This document shows positions 1 through 8,303 of a stretch of DNA of 64,000 bases, piece by piece. Where the stretch lies: NCBI GenBank assembly GCA_963749115.1, contig CAVVLP010000007.1, positions 122,363-186,362 on the forward strand, written 5' to 3'. Origin of the DNA: SZUA-36 sp963749115. GTDB lineage: Bacteria > Pseudomonadota > Gammaproteobacteria > Xanthomonadales > SZUA-36. Below the pieces are notes generated by a model. That model ran no database searches and had not been told where the DNA came from. It saw nothing but the letters and a program-made list of their open reading frames with translations. The translations under genes and the position numbers were made by a program. Position 1 is the first letter of the stretch. Each line of letters begins with the position of its first letter.

Positions 1-163
1 CAAGATCAAAAATCAGGCTGACACTGGCCCCGGTCAGCCGTTCAAGCTCGTGATCGCAGTCATAAAAATCAAGATGAAACATTCTTGCCAGGTGCTTTCC
101 AATGGTGGTTTTGCCTGACCCCATCGGACCAATCAGGAAAATGTTCTGGCCCGGTTTTTTCAT
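1..163 (-). CDS. aroK: Shikimate kinase, N-terminal fragment cut by the window edge
   Basis: About 54 codons are visible before the left edge. The reverse-strand translation starts MKKPGQNIFLIGPMGSGKTT, containing the P-loop GPMGSGKTT, followed by a FYDCDHELERLTGASVSLIF stretch typical of the shikimate-binding region (the Asp of the D-x-D/E motif). Family role: ATP-dependent phosphorylation of shikimate at the 3-hydroxyl in the chorismate pathway, in the cytoplasm. It is divergent from the exosortase gene to the right, with about 90 bp between the two starts. The C-terminal two thirds lie outside the window. Confidence 0.9.
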   Translation of the reverse strand, partial: MKKPGQNIFLIGPMGSGKTTIGKHLARMFHLDFYDCDHELERLTGASVSLIFDL

Positions 164-256
164 TTACAGATAAATGTCAGCATAAACGGCGTGCAAGCCT
201 GATTGGCTTTGGGTAACATTGCTGCGTTCCGCTTAACAGGGTTGGCGAAAGGCTTT

Positions 257-772
257 ATGCTTAGATTTTTTATCATATTCTCAGTATTGCTGATTGGGTT
301 GTTTACGCTAGAACTTTTTCAATCAGCGGAAAAGTACATCATCCTGCCGTTTACATCAACGGTTGCGGATATCAGTGTCTGGATTGTGCAGGGTTTTGAT
401 GACAACGTCATTGCTACAGGTAACGTAATTCGCGACAAGGTTTCAGGATTTGGTGTGCGTATTGAACGGGGCTGTAACGGTCTTGAAGCTGTCATCATTT
501 TATTTTCAGCCATATTTGCGTTTCCTGCACCGTTTAAACACAAGCTCATTGGCTTTGTCGCCGGATTCTTCGCCATCCAGCTTCTCAACCTGGTAAGGAT
601 CATAAGCCTTTATTACCTTGGCCAGTGGAATTACACCGCATTTGAATGGTTCCACCTGTATTTGTGGCAGGCCCTGATTATCCTCGATGCGCTGGTGGTC
701 TGGCTAATATGGTTGAGAACCCTGCCTGGCTCGCGCAAACGTCCGGATGAACCGGAGCCGGAACCGGTGTAA
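257..772 (+). CDS. Exosortase/archaeosortase-family membrane protease, short form (XrtH-like)
   Basis: A membrane protein of about 171 aa with hydrophobic helices and the three conserved exosortase positions: Cys in RGCNGLEA, Arg in LLNLVRI, and His in FEWFHLYLWQ. Exosortases cleave and process C-terminal sorting signals of secreted proteins at the inner membrane. I chose ATG 257 because AAAGG lies just upstream; a longer TTG reading from 203 has no obvious ribosome site. The short length suits the compact exosortase subfamilies such as XrtH rather than the large EpsH type, but I cannot assign the subfamily firmly. The stop overlaps the ATG of the next gene, so the two are co-translated. No PEP-CTERM-like substrate is visible in this window. 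Confidence 0.8.
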   Translation: MLRFFIIFSVLLIGLFTLELFQSAEKYIILPFTSTVADISVWIVQGFDDNVIATGNVIRDKVSGFGVRIERGCNGLEAVIILFSAIFAFPAPFKHKLIGFVAGFFAIQLLNLVRIISLYYLGQWNYTAFEWFHLYLWQALIILDALVVWLIWLRTLPGSRKRPDEPEPEPV

Positions 773-1606
773 TGCGTGTTTTGATTGCCGGTTGCGGCGA
801 TGTAGGGAGTGTTCTTGCCACCGCATTGCTGCAGGATGGACATCTTGTTTATGGCTTGAAGCGTGATACATCCACCTTGCCTGAAGGCGTTTTGCCTGTC
901 GTGGCTGACCTGTTGGACCCCGCTACTCTTACAGACCTGCCGGAAAATATTGATTGGCTGATATTTATGCCGACACCGGCCAGTCGTGATCAGGCGGCTT
1001 ATGAAGCCATTTTTATCCAGGGATGGAAGAATCTGTGGGCTGGCTTGAAACAGACACCTGTCCGGACGCTGGTGGTTTCCAGCACCGCAGTGTTTGGAGA
1101 GGCCAATGGCGGTATCGTCAACGAAGAGACGAAACCCGATCCCACCGGTTTTAACGGCAAGGTGCTTCTGAAAATGGAGCAGCTTGCAAATCGTTGCACG
1201 AATAATATCGTGGTGGTCAGAATTTCAGGCATCTACGGTCCCGGTCGTGAGAGATTGATCAGTCTGGCTGCTTCGGAAGGACTGGAGGTTCAGCAATTTC
1301 CGCCACACTTTACCAATCGTATACACCGCGATGATGCAGCAGCGGCGCTGAAACACCTGTTGGAAATTGACAAGCCGGAAGCCCTGTACCTGGCGACTGA
1401 CGATAAACCGGCACCGAAGTATGAGGTCGTTGAGTGGTTGGCAAATATGCAGGGATGCGCTCCACCGAAAGGTCTTGTTGATGAAAACGCAAGTCGCGGC
1501 AAACGCGTGAGCAACCGGAGATTGCGTGATAGCGGGTTCAGCTTGATCTTATCCGGATTACCAGACAGGTTATGCTGCTGTATTGAGACAGCGGCATCAG
1601 AAGTGA
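772..1606 (+). CDS. NAD-dependent epimerase/dehydratase-family (SDR) protein, 3' end frameshifted
   Basis: Extended SDR-like protein. The Rossmann glycine motif is visible at the N-terminus (MRVLIAGCGDVGSVLATAL), followed by a SSTAVFG strand and a RISGIYGPGR segment typical of YeeZ-like SDRs. The main frame runs on to 1725 with an unlike tail. Dropping one T near 1548 (ATCTTATCC to ATCTATCC) gives the expected tail YPDYQTGYAAVLRQRHQK and a stop at 1604-1606, so I place the real end there. The substrate is unknown. It overlaps the exosortase gene by one base, which suggests an operon. Confidence 0.8.
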
Positions 1607-1671
1607 AAAATGGGTGCCCTGAATTTCAATTTGGCTTTACTCTGACTCCATCACTTCTGATACTCATGGTG

Positions 1672-1677
1672 TATAAT
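1672..1677 (+). promoter_or_regulatory. Possible -10 hexamer TATAAT
   Basis: A perfect TATAAT lies 66 bp before the ATG of the truncated oxygenase-like gene. I see no convincing -35 element at 16-18 bp, so this is only a weak promoter call. Confidence 0.25.
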
Positions 1678-1742
1678 TTTTCCGCCAATTCTATATCCGA
1701 AACAAACAAAAGCAGGCATTGGTGAAAAAAGCAGGGTGGCCT

Positions 1743-2087
1743 ATGACTCAAAAGACTTTTATTGAAACCTACAAAATTGATTTGAAAGTCTGTGACAGAA
1801 TTATAGACTTGTACAATTCAAACAAGCACCTCGCCCAACCCGGCAGACTGGGCAAGATCCCTAGAATTGACAAGAGTATGAAGGACTCGCGGGACATTTC
1901 CATTCCCATAAGTTTGTACGGACGCTTTGAACCCTTCTTTGAACTACTCAAAAAACATGTTGGTGAATATATCGATAAATACTATTTTGATGTAGGCGCG
2001 ACCGACATGGGGCCTGTAGGTTATTCGACTCACTCAAGCACATCCTGTGTCGTTCGATACTCGGCTTCCTGCCTCGTACGGTCCTGA
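1743..2087 (+). pseudogene. Truncated oxygenase-like protein (N-terminal part only)
   Basis: The first ~95 codons look like real coding sequence: MTQKTFIETYKIDLKVCDRI, then ...RFEPFFELLKKHVGEYIDKY and YYFDVGATDMGP. This resembles the N-terminal region of small 2-oxoglutarate/Fe(II)-oxygenase-like proteins found in marine bacteria and phage; that family match is from memory and tentative. The coding signal stops abruptly near 2020. What follows is a Ser/Cys-rich tail to 2087, and no frame downstream restores the metal-binding HxD...H core. The missing part is replaced by non-coding sequence and a palindromic repeat (2176-2267), suggesting deletion or insertion at the 3' end. Confidence 0.5.
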
Positions 2088-2175
2088 TACTAACTACCCG
2101 CCCCTGCTTAGGCTGCAAACGGCGTACATTTATCAGAAACCATTGCCCTGTGATTACACACTTAGCTGAGGGTGT

Positions 2176-2267
2176 GCGGTACCTTCCTTCAGGACCGTGA
2201 GCGACATGGATGTCGCGACCGAGCGTACATGGATGTATTTACAGCGAGTCCTGAAGGAAGGTACCGC
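2176..2267. repeat. Palindromic repeat element, copy A
   Basis: Perfect 20-bp inverted arms at 2176-2195 and 2248-2267 (outer GCGGTACC / GGTACCGC) enclose 52 bp. Inside are two nested mini-hairpins sharing CATGGATG: GCGACAT-GG-ATGTCGC at 2201-2216 and TACAT-GG-ATGTA near 2226-2237. A related element lies at 34033-34149. It sits in a gene-free stretch (2088-2414) after a truncated gene. No transposase or coding sequence is inside. Confidence 0.85.
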
Positions 2268-2414
2268 GCGATCTCGGCTACCTTGACGAAGCCTCTATCG
2301 GTTTCAATTGAAGTCAGCCTCCCCAGCGCCCCTCCAGTGAAACTGAAGTCACCAAGGCTTAAAACACCTGTTTTAGCAGTGAGTTTAAGGGAGACATCAG
2401 TGTGGTCAACCCGT

Positions 2415-2858
2415 TTATTCGGTATAAAACTGCTGTCTGAATTTTAGCTTGAATGGTTTGCTTTGACCTTCCGGTGTGATCATCACGCTGAAATCAAAGT
2501 TTTCCATGTTTCTGACGGACAATTCACCGATATAGTAAATTGCATCGTCACCTTCAATGACCTCTCTCATCTCTATCTTGCGGGTCTGGCCGGTCAGGTT
2601 GCGAGCGGAAGCGGTGACCGTAGCTTTCACTGCCGTCGGTAATTGGTTTTCACTGTTTTTTAAAACTGAGATATTGATAAGGGCACGGCTGTCAGAGCGC
2701 TGGATTCCATACACTTTAGATACTTCGGGAGAAATAAGACTCGAGTTCAGCGCATTGTAGTGAACCGTGTAATCTCCAAAGTTTTGTGCCTGCTGAGCGG
2801 CGGCGCTGACTGACAACATGAAGGTAAGTAGCGTCAGTGTTTTTAACAATGTTTTCAT
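2415..2858 (-). CDS. DUF4426-family exported protein
   Basis: 147 aa with a signal peptide (MKTLLKTLTLLTFMLSVSAAAQ) and a periplasmic beta-rich domain. It has the DUF4426 hallmarks: the FGDYTVHYNALNSSLISPEV start, VYGIQRS, and a terminal FKLKFRQQFYTE. Function is unknown. The gene lies downstream of yggT, proC and yggS on the same strand, the same order as in Pseudomonas, where a DUF4426 gene sits in the pilT region. About 90 bp separate it from yggT, so it may be the last gene of that operon. Confidence 0.85.
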   Translation of the reverse strand: MKTLLKTLTLLTFMLSVSAAAQQAQNFGDYTVHYNALNSSLISPEVSKVYGIQRSDSRALINISVLKNSENQLPTAVKATVTASARNLTGQTRKIEMREVIEGDDAIYYIGELSVRNMENFDFSVMITPEGQSKPFKLKFRQQFYTE

Positions 2859-2946
2859 CGATCAATTCCTCATGGAAGCATCCGGGTCATTTTCAAACAA
2901 CAACGGCGGCAGTAACTTTAAAATTCGTCACTAAATAATCTACTTA

Positions 2947-3483
2947 CTACCATCCTAGCAGGAGCAGAAGAGCACGTAGTGCGATGAGTGCAAACAATGG
3001 TGATAGATCAATACCGCCCATTGCAGGCAACAGCTTGCTGATCGGTTTCAGTACCGGATCGGTCAGTTGATAAATCAGGGGGATCAGCGGATGTCGCGAC
3101 TGGTTCGCGATCCAGCTGACTATAACCCTGGCAATAATCAATACAAAATAAGTCAAAAGGAGCGTGATCAGCAACTTCTGCACGGCAAACAGGAACAGGA
3201 ACTGGAATCCATATTCCGTCTTTCCGATCAGGTTGATAAGAACAAGCTGTAACAGCTCCAACAGTAGCATGACCACCACTGACGCCGTATCCAGCTTGCC
3301 GATTGATGGTACCAGGCGGCGGGTCGGAACCAATACGGGGTTGGTGATCTTGATCAGAAATTGACTCAAGGGGTTATAAAAATCAGCGCCGACCCACTGC
3401 AATAGCAATCGCAGAAGAATCGCCGTTACATAAAGGTCCGTCAGTGTGCTTATAAGGTAAATAAGAGCGCCTGGACCGTTCAT
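2947..3483 (-). CDS. YggT-family integral membrane protein
   Basis: 178 aa with two tandem YggT repeats, each a pair of hydrophobic helices. The first repeat has NPLSQFLIKITNPVLVPTRR, the second HPLIPLIYQLTDPVLKPISK; the N-P-x-x-x-x-I/L-x-x-x-T-x-P-V-L pattern is the family signature. Family members affect osmotic tolerance and membrane protein assembly, but the precise activity is not settled. The ATG overlaps the proC stop (ATGA-type overlap at 3480-3483), so it is co-translated with proC. Confidence 0.9.
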   Translation of the reverse strand: MNGPGALIYLISTLTDLYVTAILLRLLLQWVGADFYNPLSQFLIKITNPVLVPTRRLVPSIGKLDTASVVVMLLLELLQLVLINLIGKTEYGFQFLFLFAVQKLLITLLLTYFVLIIARVIVSWIANQSRHPLIPLIYQLTDPVLKPISKLLPAMGGIDLSPLFALIALRALLLLLGW

Positions 3484-4295
3484 GATTGCGCCTCTTCATT
3501 TGCGAGCTCTTGTCCGCGCCTGGTTGCCGCTGCTATTGCCGAAGCGATCAACTGGTCAAACTGGCCGGCATTGAGCTGCTCCATTGCAGCTTCGGTGGTA
3601 CCACCCGGTGTTGTTACCCGTTGCCTGAGCTCAGCGACATCCAGGTCACTATCGACCGCCAGGGCGCTGGCGCCATGGGCCGTATGCAGTGCAAGTTTGG
3701 CCGCCACTTCAGCCGGCAAACCCAATTGTGTTCCGGCGTTGCGCAGGCATTCAACCAGGTAGTAGAAATATGCGGGTCCGGAGCCCGACAAAGCAGTCAC
3801 TACATCCAATAGGCTTTCCTTGTCCAGCCAGACAACTTCACCGGCTGACTCCATTAGGTTTTGTGTCAATTCACGTTGGGCGAGGGTGCAGTTTACACGG
3901 GCATACATACCGGTAATGCCCAGGCCGATCAGTGCGGGTGTGTTGGGCATGGTACGGACAATTGGCGGCCTGGACTTCAGATGCGCGGCGATCTGGCTGG
4001 TGGGTATACCGGCAACGATAGAAATTATCAGTTGCTGGTCGGTGACAAGATCTTGAATCTCATTGAGCACATCCGGTAAAACCTGTGGTTTGACGGCCAG
4101 GACGATGGCGTCCATCCCCTTGATGGCCTCAGAGGCCTGCTCATAGCAGGTGACGGGCCAGCGTTTTTGCAGATACTCTCTCGCCGCCACGCCGGGATCA
4201 GCAACCTGCACCCGATCAATGTTATGGCGCGATGCAAACAGGCTGCTGATCAATGCCGTGGCCATATTGCCCCCACCAATAAATCCGATTCTCAT
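3480..4295 (-). CDS. proC: Pyrroline-5-carboxylate reductase
   Basis: 271 aa, normal family length. N-terminal Rossmann motif MRIGFIGGGNMATALISSL binds NAD(P)H; RTMPNTPALIGLGITG and the C-terminal ALSGSGPAYFYYLVE plus RQRVTTPGGTTEAA stretches form the pyrroline-carboxylate site. It catalyses the last step of proline synthesis, reduction of P5C to L-proline, in the cytoplasm. It sits between yggS (22 bp upstream) and yggT (4-bp overlap), the common yggS-proC-yggT arrangement. The frame is intact. Confidence 0.95.
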   Translation of the reverse strand: MRIGFIGGGNMATALISSLFASRHNIDRVQVADPGVAAREYLQKRWPVTCYEQASEAIKGMDAIVLAVKPQVLPDVLNEIQDLVTDQQLIISIVAGIPTSQIAAHLKSRPPIVRTMPNTPALIGLGITGMYARVNCTLAQRELTQNLMESAGEVVWLDKESLLDVVTALSGSGPAYFYYLVECLRNAGTQLGLPAEVAAKLALHTAHGASALAVDSDLDVAELRQRVTTPGGTTEAAMEQLNAGQFDQLIASAIAAATRRGQELANEEAQS

Positions 4296-4317
4296 TTCTT
4301 ATCCTTGTCAATGTATT

Positions 4318-5004
4318 TCATGATTCGCGTTTTCCAAACAGGTCTGTCCCAATTCGAACCATGGTACTGCCTTCAGAGATGGCTATCTCCAGGTCAGACG
4401 ACATACCCATCGATAGTGTGTCAATGTCATGACCTTCATTTTTTAGCAATTCAAATAAATCTTTTACCCTGCGAAAGCTTTCGTGTTGTTCCTTTGAGTC
4501 ATTTGTTAACCTGGGTATGGCCATCAAACCTCTCAGCTTTATATTATCGAGACCGTGTGAGAGTGCTGCCAATTGCAAAATTTCTTCGGGTTTCGCACCG
4601 GATTTTTGTGGTTCCTGATCGATATTAACCTGAAGACAAATATTGATCGGCTGCAGGGAATCCGGACGCTGCGCTGAAAGCCGCTCTAGAATTTTTTGCC
4701 TGTCGACACTCTGCACCCACTGAAAATTCTCTGCAATCGCGCGGGTCTTATTCGATTGCAGAACGCCGATAAAGTGCCACTGTAAATCCAGTTCAGTCAG
4801 TTCCTGTTGCTTTTTCAGTGCCTCCTGCAATTGGTTTTCACCAAAAGAACGAACACCCAGCTTGTTTAATACAGTGATTTTTTCAGCCGGATGCCACTTG
4901 CTCACAGCAAGCAAAGAAACCTCTCCAGGCTGTCTGCCGGAGCTGATACAGGCTCTTTCAACTCTTTGTCGAACCAAATTTAGTCGTTGTATTGATTCAT
5001 TCAT
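4318..5004 (-). CDS. yggS: YggS-family pyridoxal-phosphate homeostasis protein
   Basis: 228 aa, single-domain alanine-racemase-like fold that binds PLP but is not known to act as a racemase. Visible motifs: LLAVSKWHPAEKI with the Schiff-base lysine, GENQLQEA, WHFIGVLQSNKTRAI, and MGMSSDLEIAISEGSTMVRIGTDLFG at the C-terminus. The family buffers cellular PLP and affects amino-acid and keto-acid pools. First gene of the minus-strand operon with proC and yggT; divergent from pilT with a 150-bp AT-rich gap that should hold both promoters. Confidence 0.93.
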   Translation of the reverse strand: MNESIQRLNLVRQRVERACISSGRQPGEVSLLAVSKWHPAEKITVLNKLGVRSFGENQLQEALKKQQELTELDLQWHFIGVLQSNKTRAIAENFQWVQSVDRQKILERLSAQRPDSLQPINICLQVNIDQEPQKSGAKPEEILQLAALSHGLDNIKLRGLMAIPRLTNDSKEQHESFRRVKDLFELLKNEGHDIDTLSMGMSSDLEIAISEGSTMVRIGTDLFGKRES

Positions 5005-5154
5005 GTTGCAGCGCGCTTATACAGGGTCTATTGTTACAGTTGTGTTCATGCGAACTAGGGATTCGGTGATAGCATTTTTCAAATAATAAGTAGTTTTCTA
5101 AAAATGAGTCATAATATATTGTAACGCGACCAGCGTCCGTGCAAGGAGGGATAA

Positions 5155-6195
5155 ATGGATATTGCTGAGCTGCTAGCCTTTGCGGTAAAAAACAAGGCTT
5201 CGGATCTTCACCTGTCATCTGCTCTACCACCCATGATCCGTGTGGATGGCGATTTACGTCGACTGAACTTACCCGCTCTGGACAATCAACAGTTGACTGA
5301 ACTGCTTTACAGCACGATGAGTGATCATCAGCGGCGTGACTTTGAAGCCAACCTGGAGGTTGATTTCTCTTACGCGGTGCCGGGGCTTGCCCGTTTTCGT
5401 GTCAATTGTTTTCACCAGGACCGCGGTGTAGGTGGTGCATTCCGTACCATTCCTGCTGCAGTCTGGACCCTGGATGATATTGGTGCACCGCCGTCTTTCA
5501 AGGATATTATTAATGTTCCGCGTGGCCTGGTGCTTGGTAACCGGACCGACCGGTTCAGGTAAATCGACAACCCTGGCGGCAATGATTGATCATATCAATA
5601 CCAATCATAGCCGGCCATATCCTGACGATTGAAGACCCGATCGAATTTGTGCATCACATCGCACAAATGCCTGATCAATCAACGTGAGATTCATCGCGAT
5701 ACCCATGGATTCAACCAGGCACTGCGTTCAGCACTGCGTGAAGACCCGGATATTATCCTGGTCGGTGAAATGCGTGATATTGAAACCATCCGACTGGCCT
5801 TGACTGCTGCGGAGACCGGACACCTGGTTTTTGCGACCTTGCACACAAGCTCAGCCGCGAAGACGATTGACCGTATCATCGATGTATTCCCTGCGGGTGA
5901 GAAATCCATGGTGCGTTCAATGTTGTCGGAGTCTTTACGTGCGGTGATTGCACAAACATTGATGAAACGAATCGGCGGAGGTCGTATCGCGGCCCATGAA
6001 ATCATGTTGGCCACACCGGCGATCCGTAACCTGATACGCGAGGATAAGGTTGCGCAAATGTATTCCGCCATTCAAACGGGCCAGAATGTTGGTATGCACA
6101 CGCTTGACCAGTATCTTGAGGGCCTGGTGGCCCGTGGTATTGTTGCGCGTCAGGAAGCCGCCAGGAAGGCTGTTGACCGTAAACTGTTTATGTAA
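5155..6195 (+). CDS. pilT: Type IV pilus retraction ATPase PilT, interrupted by three frameshifts
   Basis: Secretion-superfamily ATPase that depolymerises type IV pili for twitching. The N-terminus (MDIAELLAFAVKNKASDLHL) is in one frame to 5562, the Walker A segment VTGPTGSGKSTTLAAM in the next, ILTIEDPIEFVHH in the third, and from about 5665 CLINQREIHRD, DIILVGEMRD and DVFPAGEKSMVRSMLSES back in the first. Each junction is explained by one extra base (near 5534, 5608 and 5655). Removing them gives about 345 aa, the usual PilT length. The tail MYSAIQTGQNVGMHTLDQYL is intact. A GGAGG ribosome site precedes ATG 5155. I read the breaks as sequence errors, since pilU downstream is intact. Confidence 0.9.
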
Positions 6196-6253
6196 GAAAT
6201 ACTTGATGTGTGCATTCGGTAACTGATTAGGGATTGATTTTGGAGATGCAGAG

Positions 6254-7375
6254 ATGAGTGTTGTAGAAGGCTGGTTAAAAGAACTTCACGAAGAAAAGGG
6301 CTCTGACCTTTTTGTAACGGCGGATGCTCCTCCGTGTATTAAGGTCAATGGCAAAATCCGGGCAATTTCGACCGAGATCCTGCTACCGGATGAAGTCAGC
6401 GAAATCGTTAAAGGTATCATGACCAAGAAACAGATTCGGGAGTTTGACGAAACACTGGAATGTCAGTTCGCGATTTCGCTGGGAGAGGATGTACGCTTTC
6501 GAGTCAGTGCATTTTACCAACAGGCGCATATCGGTATGGTATGCCGGCGTATTGAAACAACCATCCCGACGTTTGAAGAGCTTGGCCTGCCGGAATTATT
6601 GACCGACTTGTCGCTGACCAAACGCGGCATTATTCTTTTTGTGGGTGCTACCGGTACCGGTAAATCGACCACACTGGCGTCGATGATTGGTTATCGAAAC
6701 AAGAGAATGAGCGGGCATATAATTTGTGTGGAAGACCCGATTGAGTATGTGCACTTCCATGGTAAAAGCCTGGTGACCCAGCGCGAAGTTGGAATTGATA
6801 CTGATTCATTCGAGGTTGCTCTGCGTAACACACTACGACAGGCACCGGACGTCATCATGATTGGTGAGGTTCGCACACGTGAGACCATGGAGTATGCCAT
6901 TACATTTGCTGAAACCGGTCATCTTGTGTTGTGCACCTTGCACGCGAATAACGCCAACCAGGCGCTTGATCGTATATTGCATTTCTTCCCCGAAGAGGCA
7001 AAAGAGCAGGTGTTACTCGATTTGTCGTTCAATATGAAGGCAATCGTTGCGCAACAGTTGATTCCTTCTGCAGATCAGACCCGGCGCTGGGCGGCGGTCG
7101 AAGTCCTTCTGGCTACACCATTGGTGCAGGAAAGAATTCGTAATGGTGAAATCACTGAATTGAAGAAGATCATGAAGGAATCCTTACACCATGGCATGAT
7201 TACCTTTGATCAATGTTTATTCGGTATGTATAAGGAAGGCAAGATCACTTACGACGAGGCCATCAGGCATGCCGATTCGGCAAACGAGGTCCGGTTGGCT
7301 GTGAAAATGTCGGAAGGTGGTGACGCTGATTCCCTTTCAGAGGGTCTCAAAGATGTCGAGCTTTTGGATGTCTAA
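6254..7375 (+). CDS. pilU: Type IV pilus accessory retraction ATPase PilU
   Basis: 373 aa, typical for PilU. Walker A GATGTGKSTTLASMI, Asp box EDPIEYVHFHGKSLVTQREVG, Walker B VIMIGEVRTRETM, and His-box HLVLCTLHANNANQALDRI are all visible. PilU works with PilT at the inner-membrane base of the type IV pilus to increase retraction force. It follows pilT by 58 bp and a purine-rich ribosome site, so the two probably form an operon. Several tandem acidic residues end the protein (SEGLKDVELLDV), as in other PilU proteins. Confidence 0.95.
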   Translation: MSVVEGWLKELHEEKGSDLFVTADAPPCIKVNGKIRAISTEILLPDEVSEIVKGIMTKKQIREFDETLECQFAISLGEDVRFRVSAFYQQAHIGMVCRRIETTIPTFEELGLPELLTDLSLTKRGIILFVGATGTGKSTTLASMIGYRNKRMSGHIICVEDPIEYVHFHGKSLVTQREVGIDTDSFEVALRNTLRQAPDVIMIGEVRTRETMEYAITFAETGHLVLCTLHANNANQALDRILHFFPEEAKEQVLLDLSFNMKAIVAQQLIPSADQTRRWAAVEVLLATPLVQERIRNGEITELKKIMKESLHHGMITFDQCLFGMYKEGKITYDEAIRHADSANEVRLAVKMSEGGDADSLSEGLKDVELLDV

Positions 7376-7543
7376 CCGCTGATCACAGATTCAGTAACAG
7401 TCTTAACGGAAAATTCCACTTTGGTTAACTAATTTTTAACGTGCGCAGGAATACACTTGTACACCACTTGATACTTCAGGTGAGAGCTTGACCGTATGAG
7501 AGTGCAGCTACTCCTGCTGTGAACACGTTAACAGGGCGTTTCG

Positions 7544-7584
7544 GGCCCAGGTATGGTGGTAAAATCATCTGCCTGGGCCTTTTC
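7544..7584 (+). terminator. Intrinsic terminator after pilU
   Basis: 8-bp GC-rich stem GGCCCAGG (7544-7551) / CCTGGGCC (7572-7579) with a 20-nt loop, followed by a short T-rich tail. It would separate pilTU from the two-component genes. Confidence 0.6.
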
Positions 7585-7616
7585 TGTTTCTGATCCATAA
7601 AGTAAAGGTATTGAAT

Positions 7617-8303
7617 GTGCGTATTTTGATTGTCGAAGATAACCCTGATATCGCCGCCAATATTGGTGATTACCTTGATGAAATAGGGCATACCGTGGAT
7701 TTCGCCGGAGATGGAATAACCGGTCTTCATCTGGCCATAGTCAATGAATTTGATGCCATCGTTCTGGATCTTGCACTGCCGGGTATGGATGGCCTGGAAG
7801 TTTGTCGCAAACTACGTCAGGAAGCGGGAAAAAATACACCGGTTTTGATGTTAACTGCCAGGGATCGTCTTGAAGATAAACTGGCTGGTTTTGAGATCGG
7901 AGCTGATGACTACCTGGTTAAACCTTTTGAGCTTCAGGAGGTTGAGGCGCGGCTGAGAGTTCTGACCACCAGGGGAATCCGACGGGCGAGCAAGGAAATC
8001 CAGATCGGTGACCTGGTATTTAATGTCGATACATTGATCGTCAGCCGAAATGACCAGGAAATAGACCTTAATCCCATTGGTCTGAAATTATTGCGCTGCC
8101 TGATGGAAGCTTCGCCAAATGTTGTGACCAGGGCGGAGTTGGAAAAAGAAGTCTGGGGCGAAGAAATGCCCGATAGCGACAGCCTGCGGGTACATATACA
8201 CTCTTTACGTTCGGCCATCGACAAGCCGTTTGGTAGTAAAATGATCCAGACCCGGCACGGTATTGGTTACCGTTTATTGGAGTCAAATGCTATACAGACG
8301 TAG
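7617..8303 (+). CDS. OmpR/PhoB-family response regulator
   Basis: Receiver domain at residues 1-~118 with the acidic pair in VEDNPD, phosphoacceptor Asp about residue 51 (FDAIVLDLALPGMDG), conserved Thr in MLTARD and Lys in DDYLVKPFE. A C-terminal winged-helix domain follows (GLKLLRCLMEAS, RAELEKEVWG, SLRVHIHSLRSAID, IQTRHGIGYRL). I prefer GTG 7617 over the longer TTG 7611 because AAAGG at 7604-7608 is well spaced from it. It overlaps the kinase gene by 17 bp, so they are a translationally coupled pair. The DNA targets and stimulus cannot be told from the sequence. Confidence 0.92.
   Translation: MRILIVEDNPDIAANIGDYLDEIGHTVDFAGDGITGLHLAIVNEFDAIVLDLALPGMDGLEVCRKLRQEAGKNTPVLMLTARDRLEDKLAGFEIGADDYLVKPFELQEVEARLRVLTTRGIRRASKEIQIGDLVFNVDTLIVSRNDQEIDLNPIGLKLLRCLMEASPNVVTRAELEKEVWGEEMPDSDSLRVHIHSLRSAIDKPFGSKMIQTRHGIGYRLLESNAIQT

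Noticed and set aside
2172..2447. 91-aa ORF over the palindrome
   Set aside because: It only translates the repeat and its flank; no ribosome site or family resemblance.
3486..4079. Several plus-strand ORFs opposite proC
   Set aside because: Shadows of the conserved proC gene; no family resemblance.
5155..6195. pilT as a true pseudogene or programmed frameshift
   Set aside because: Three one-base insertions in 130 bp match the error pattern across the window, and no slippery site is evident.
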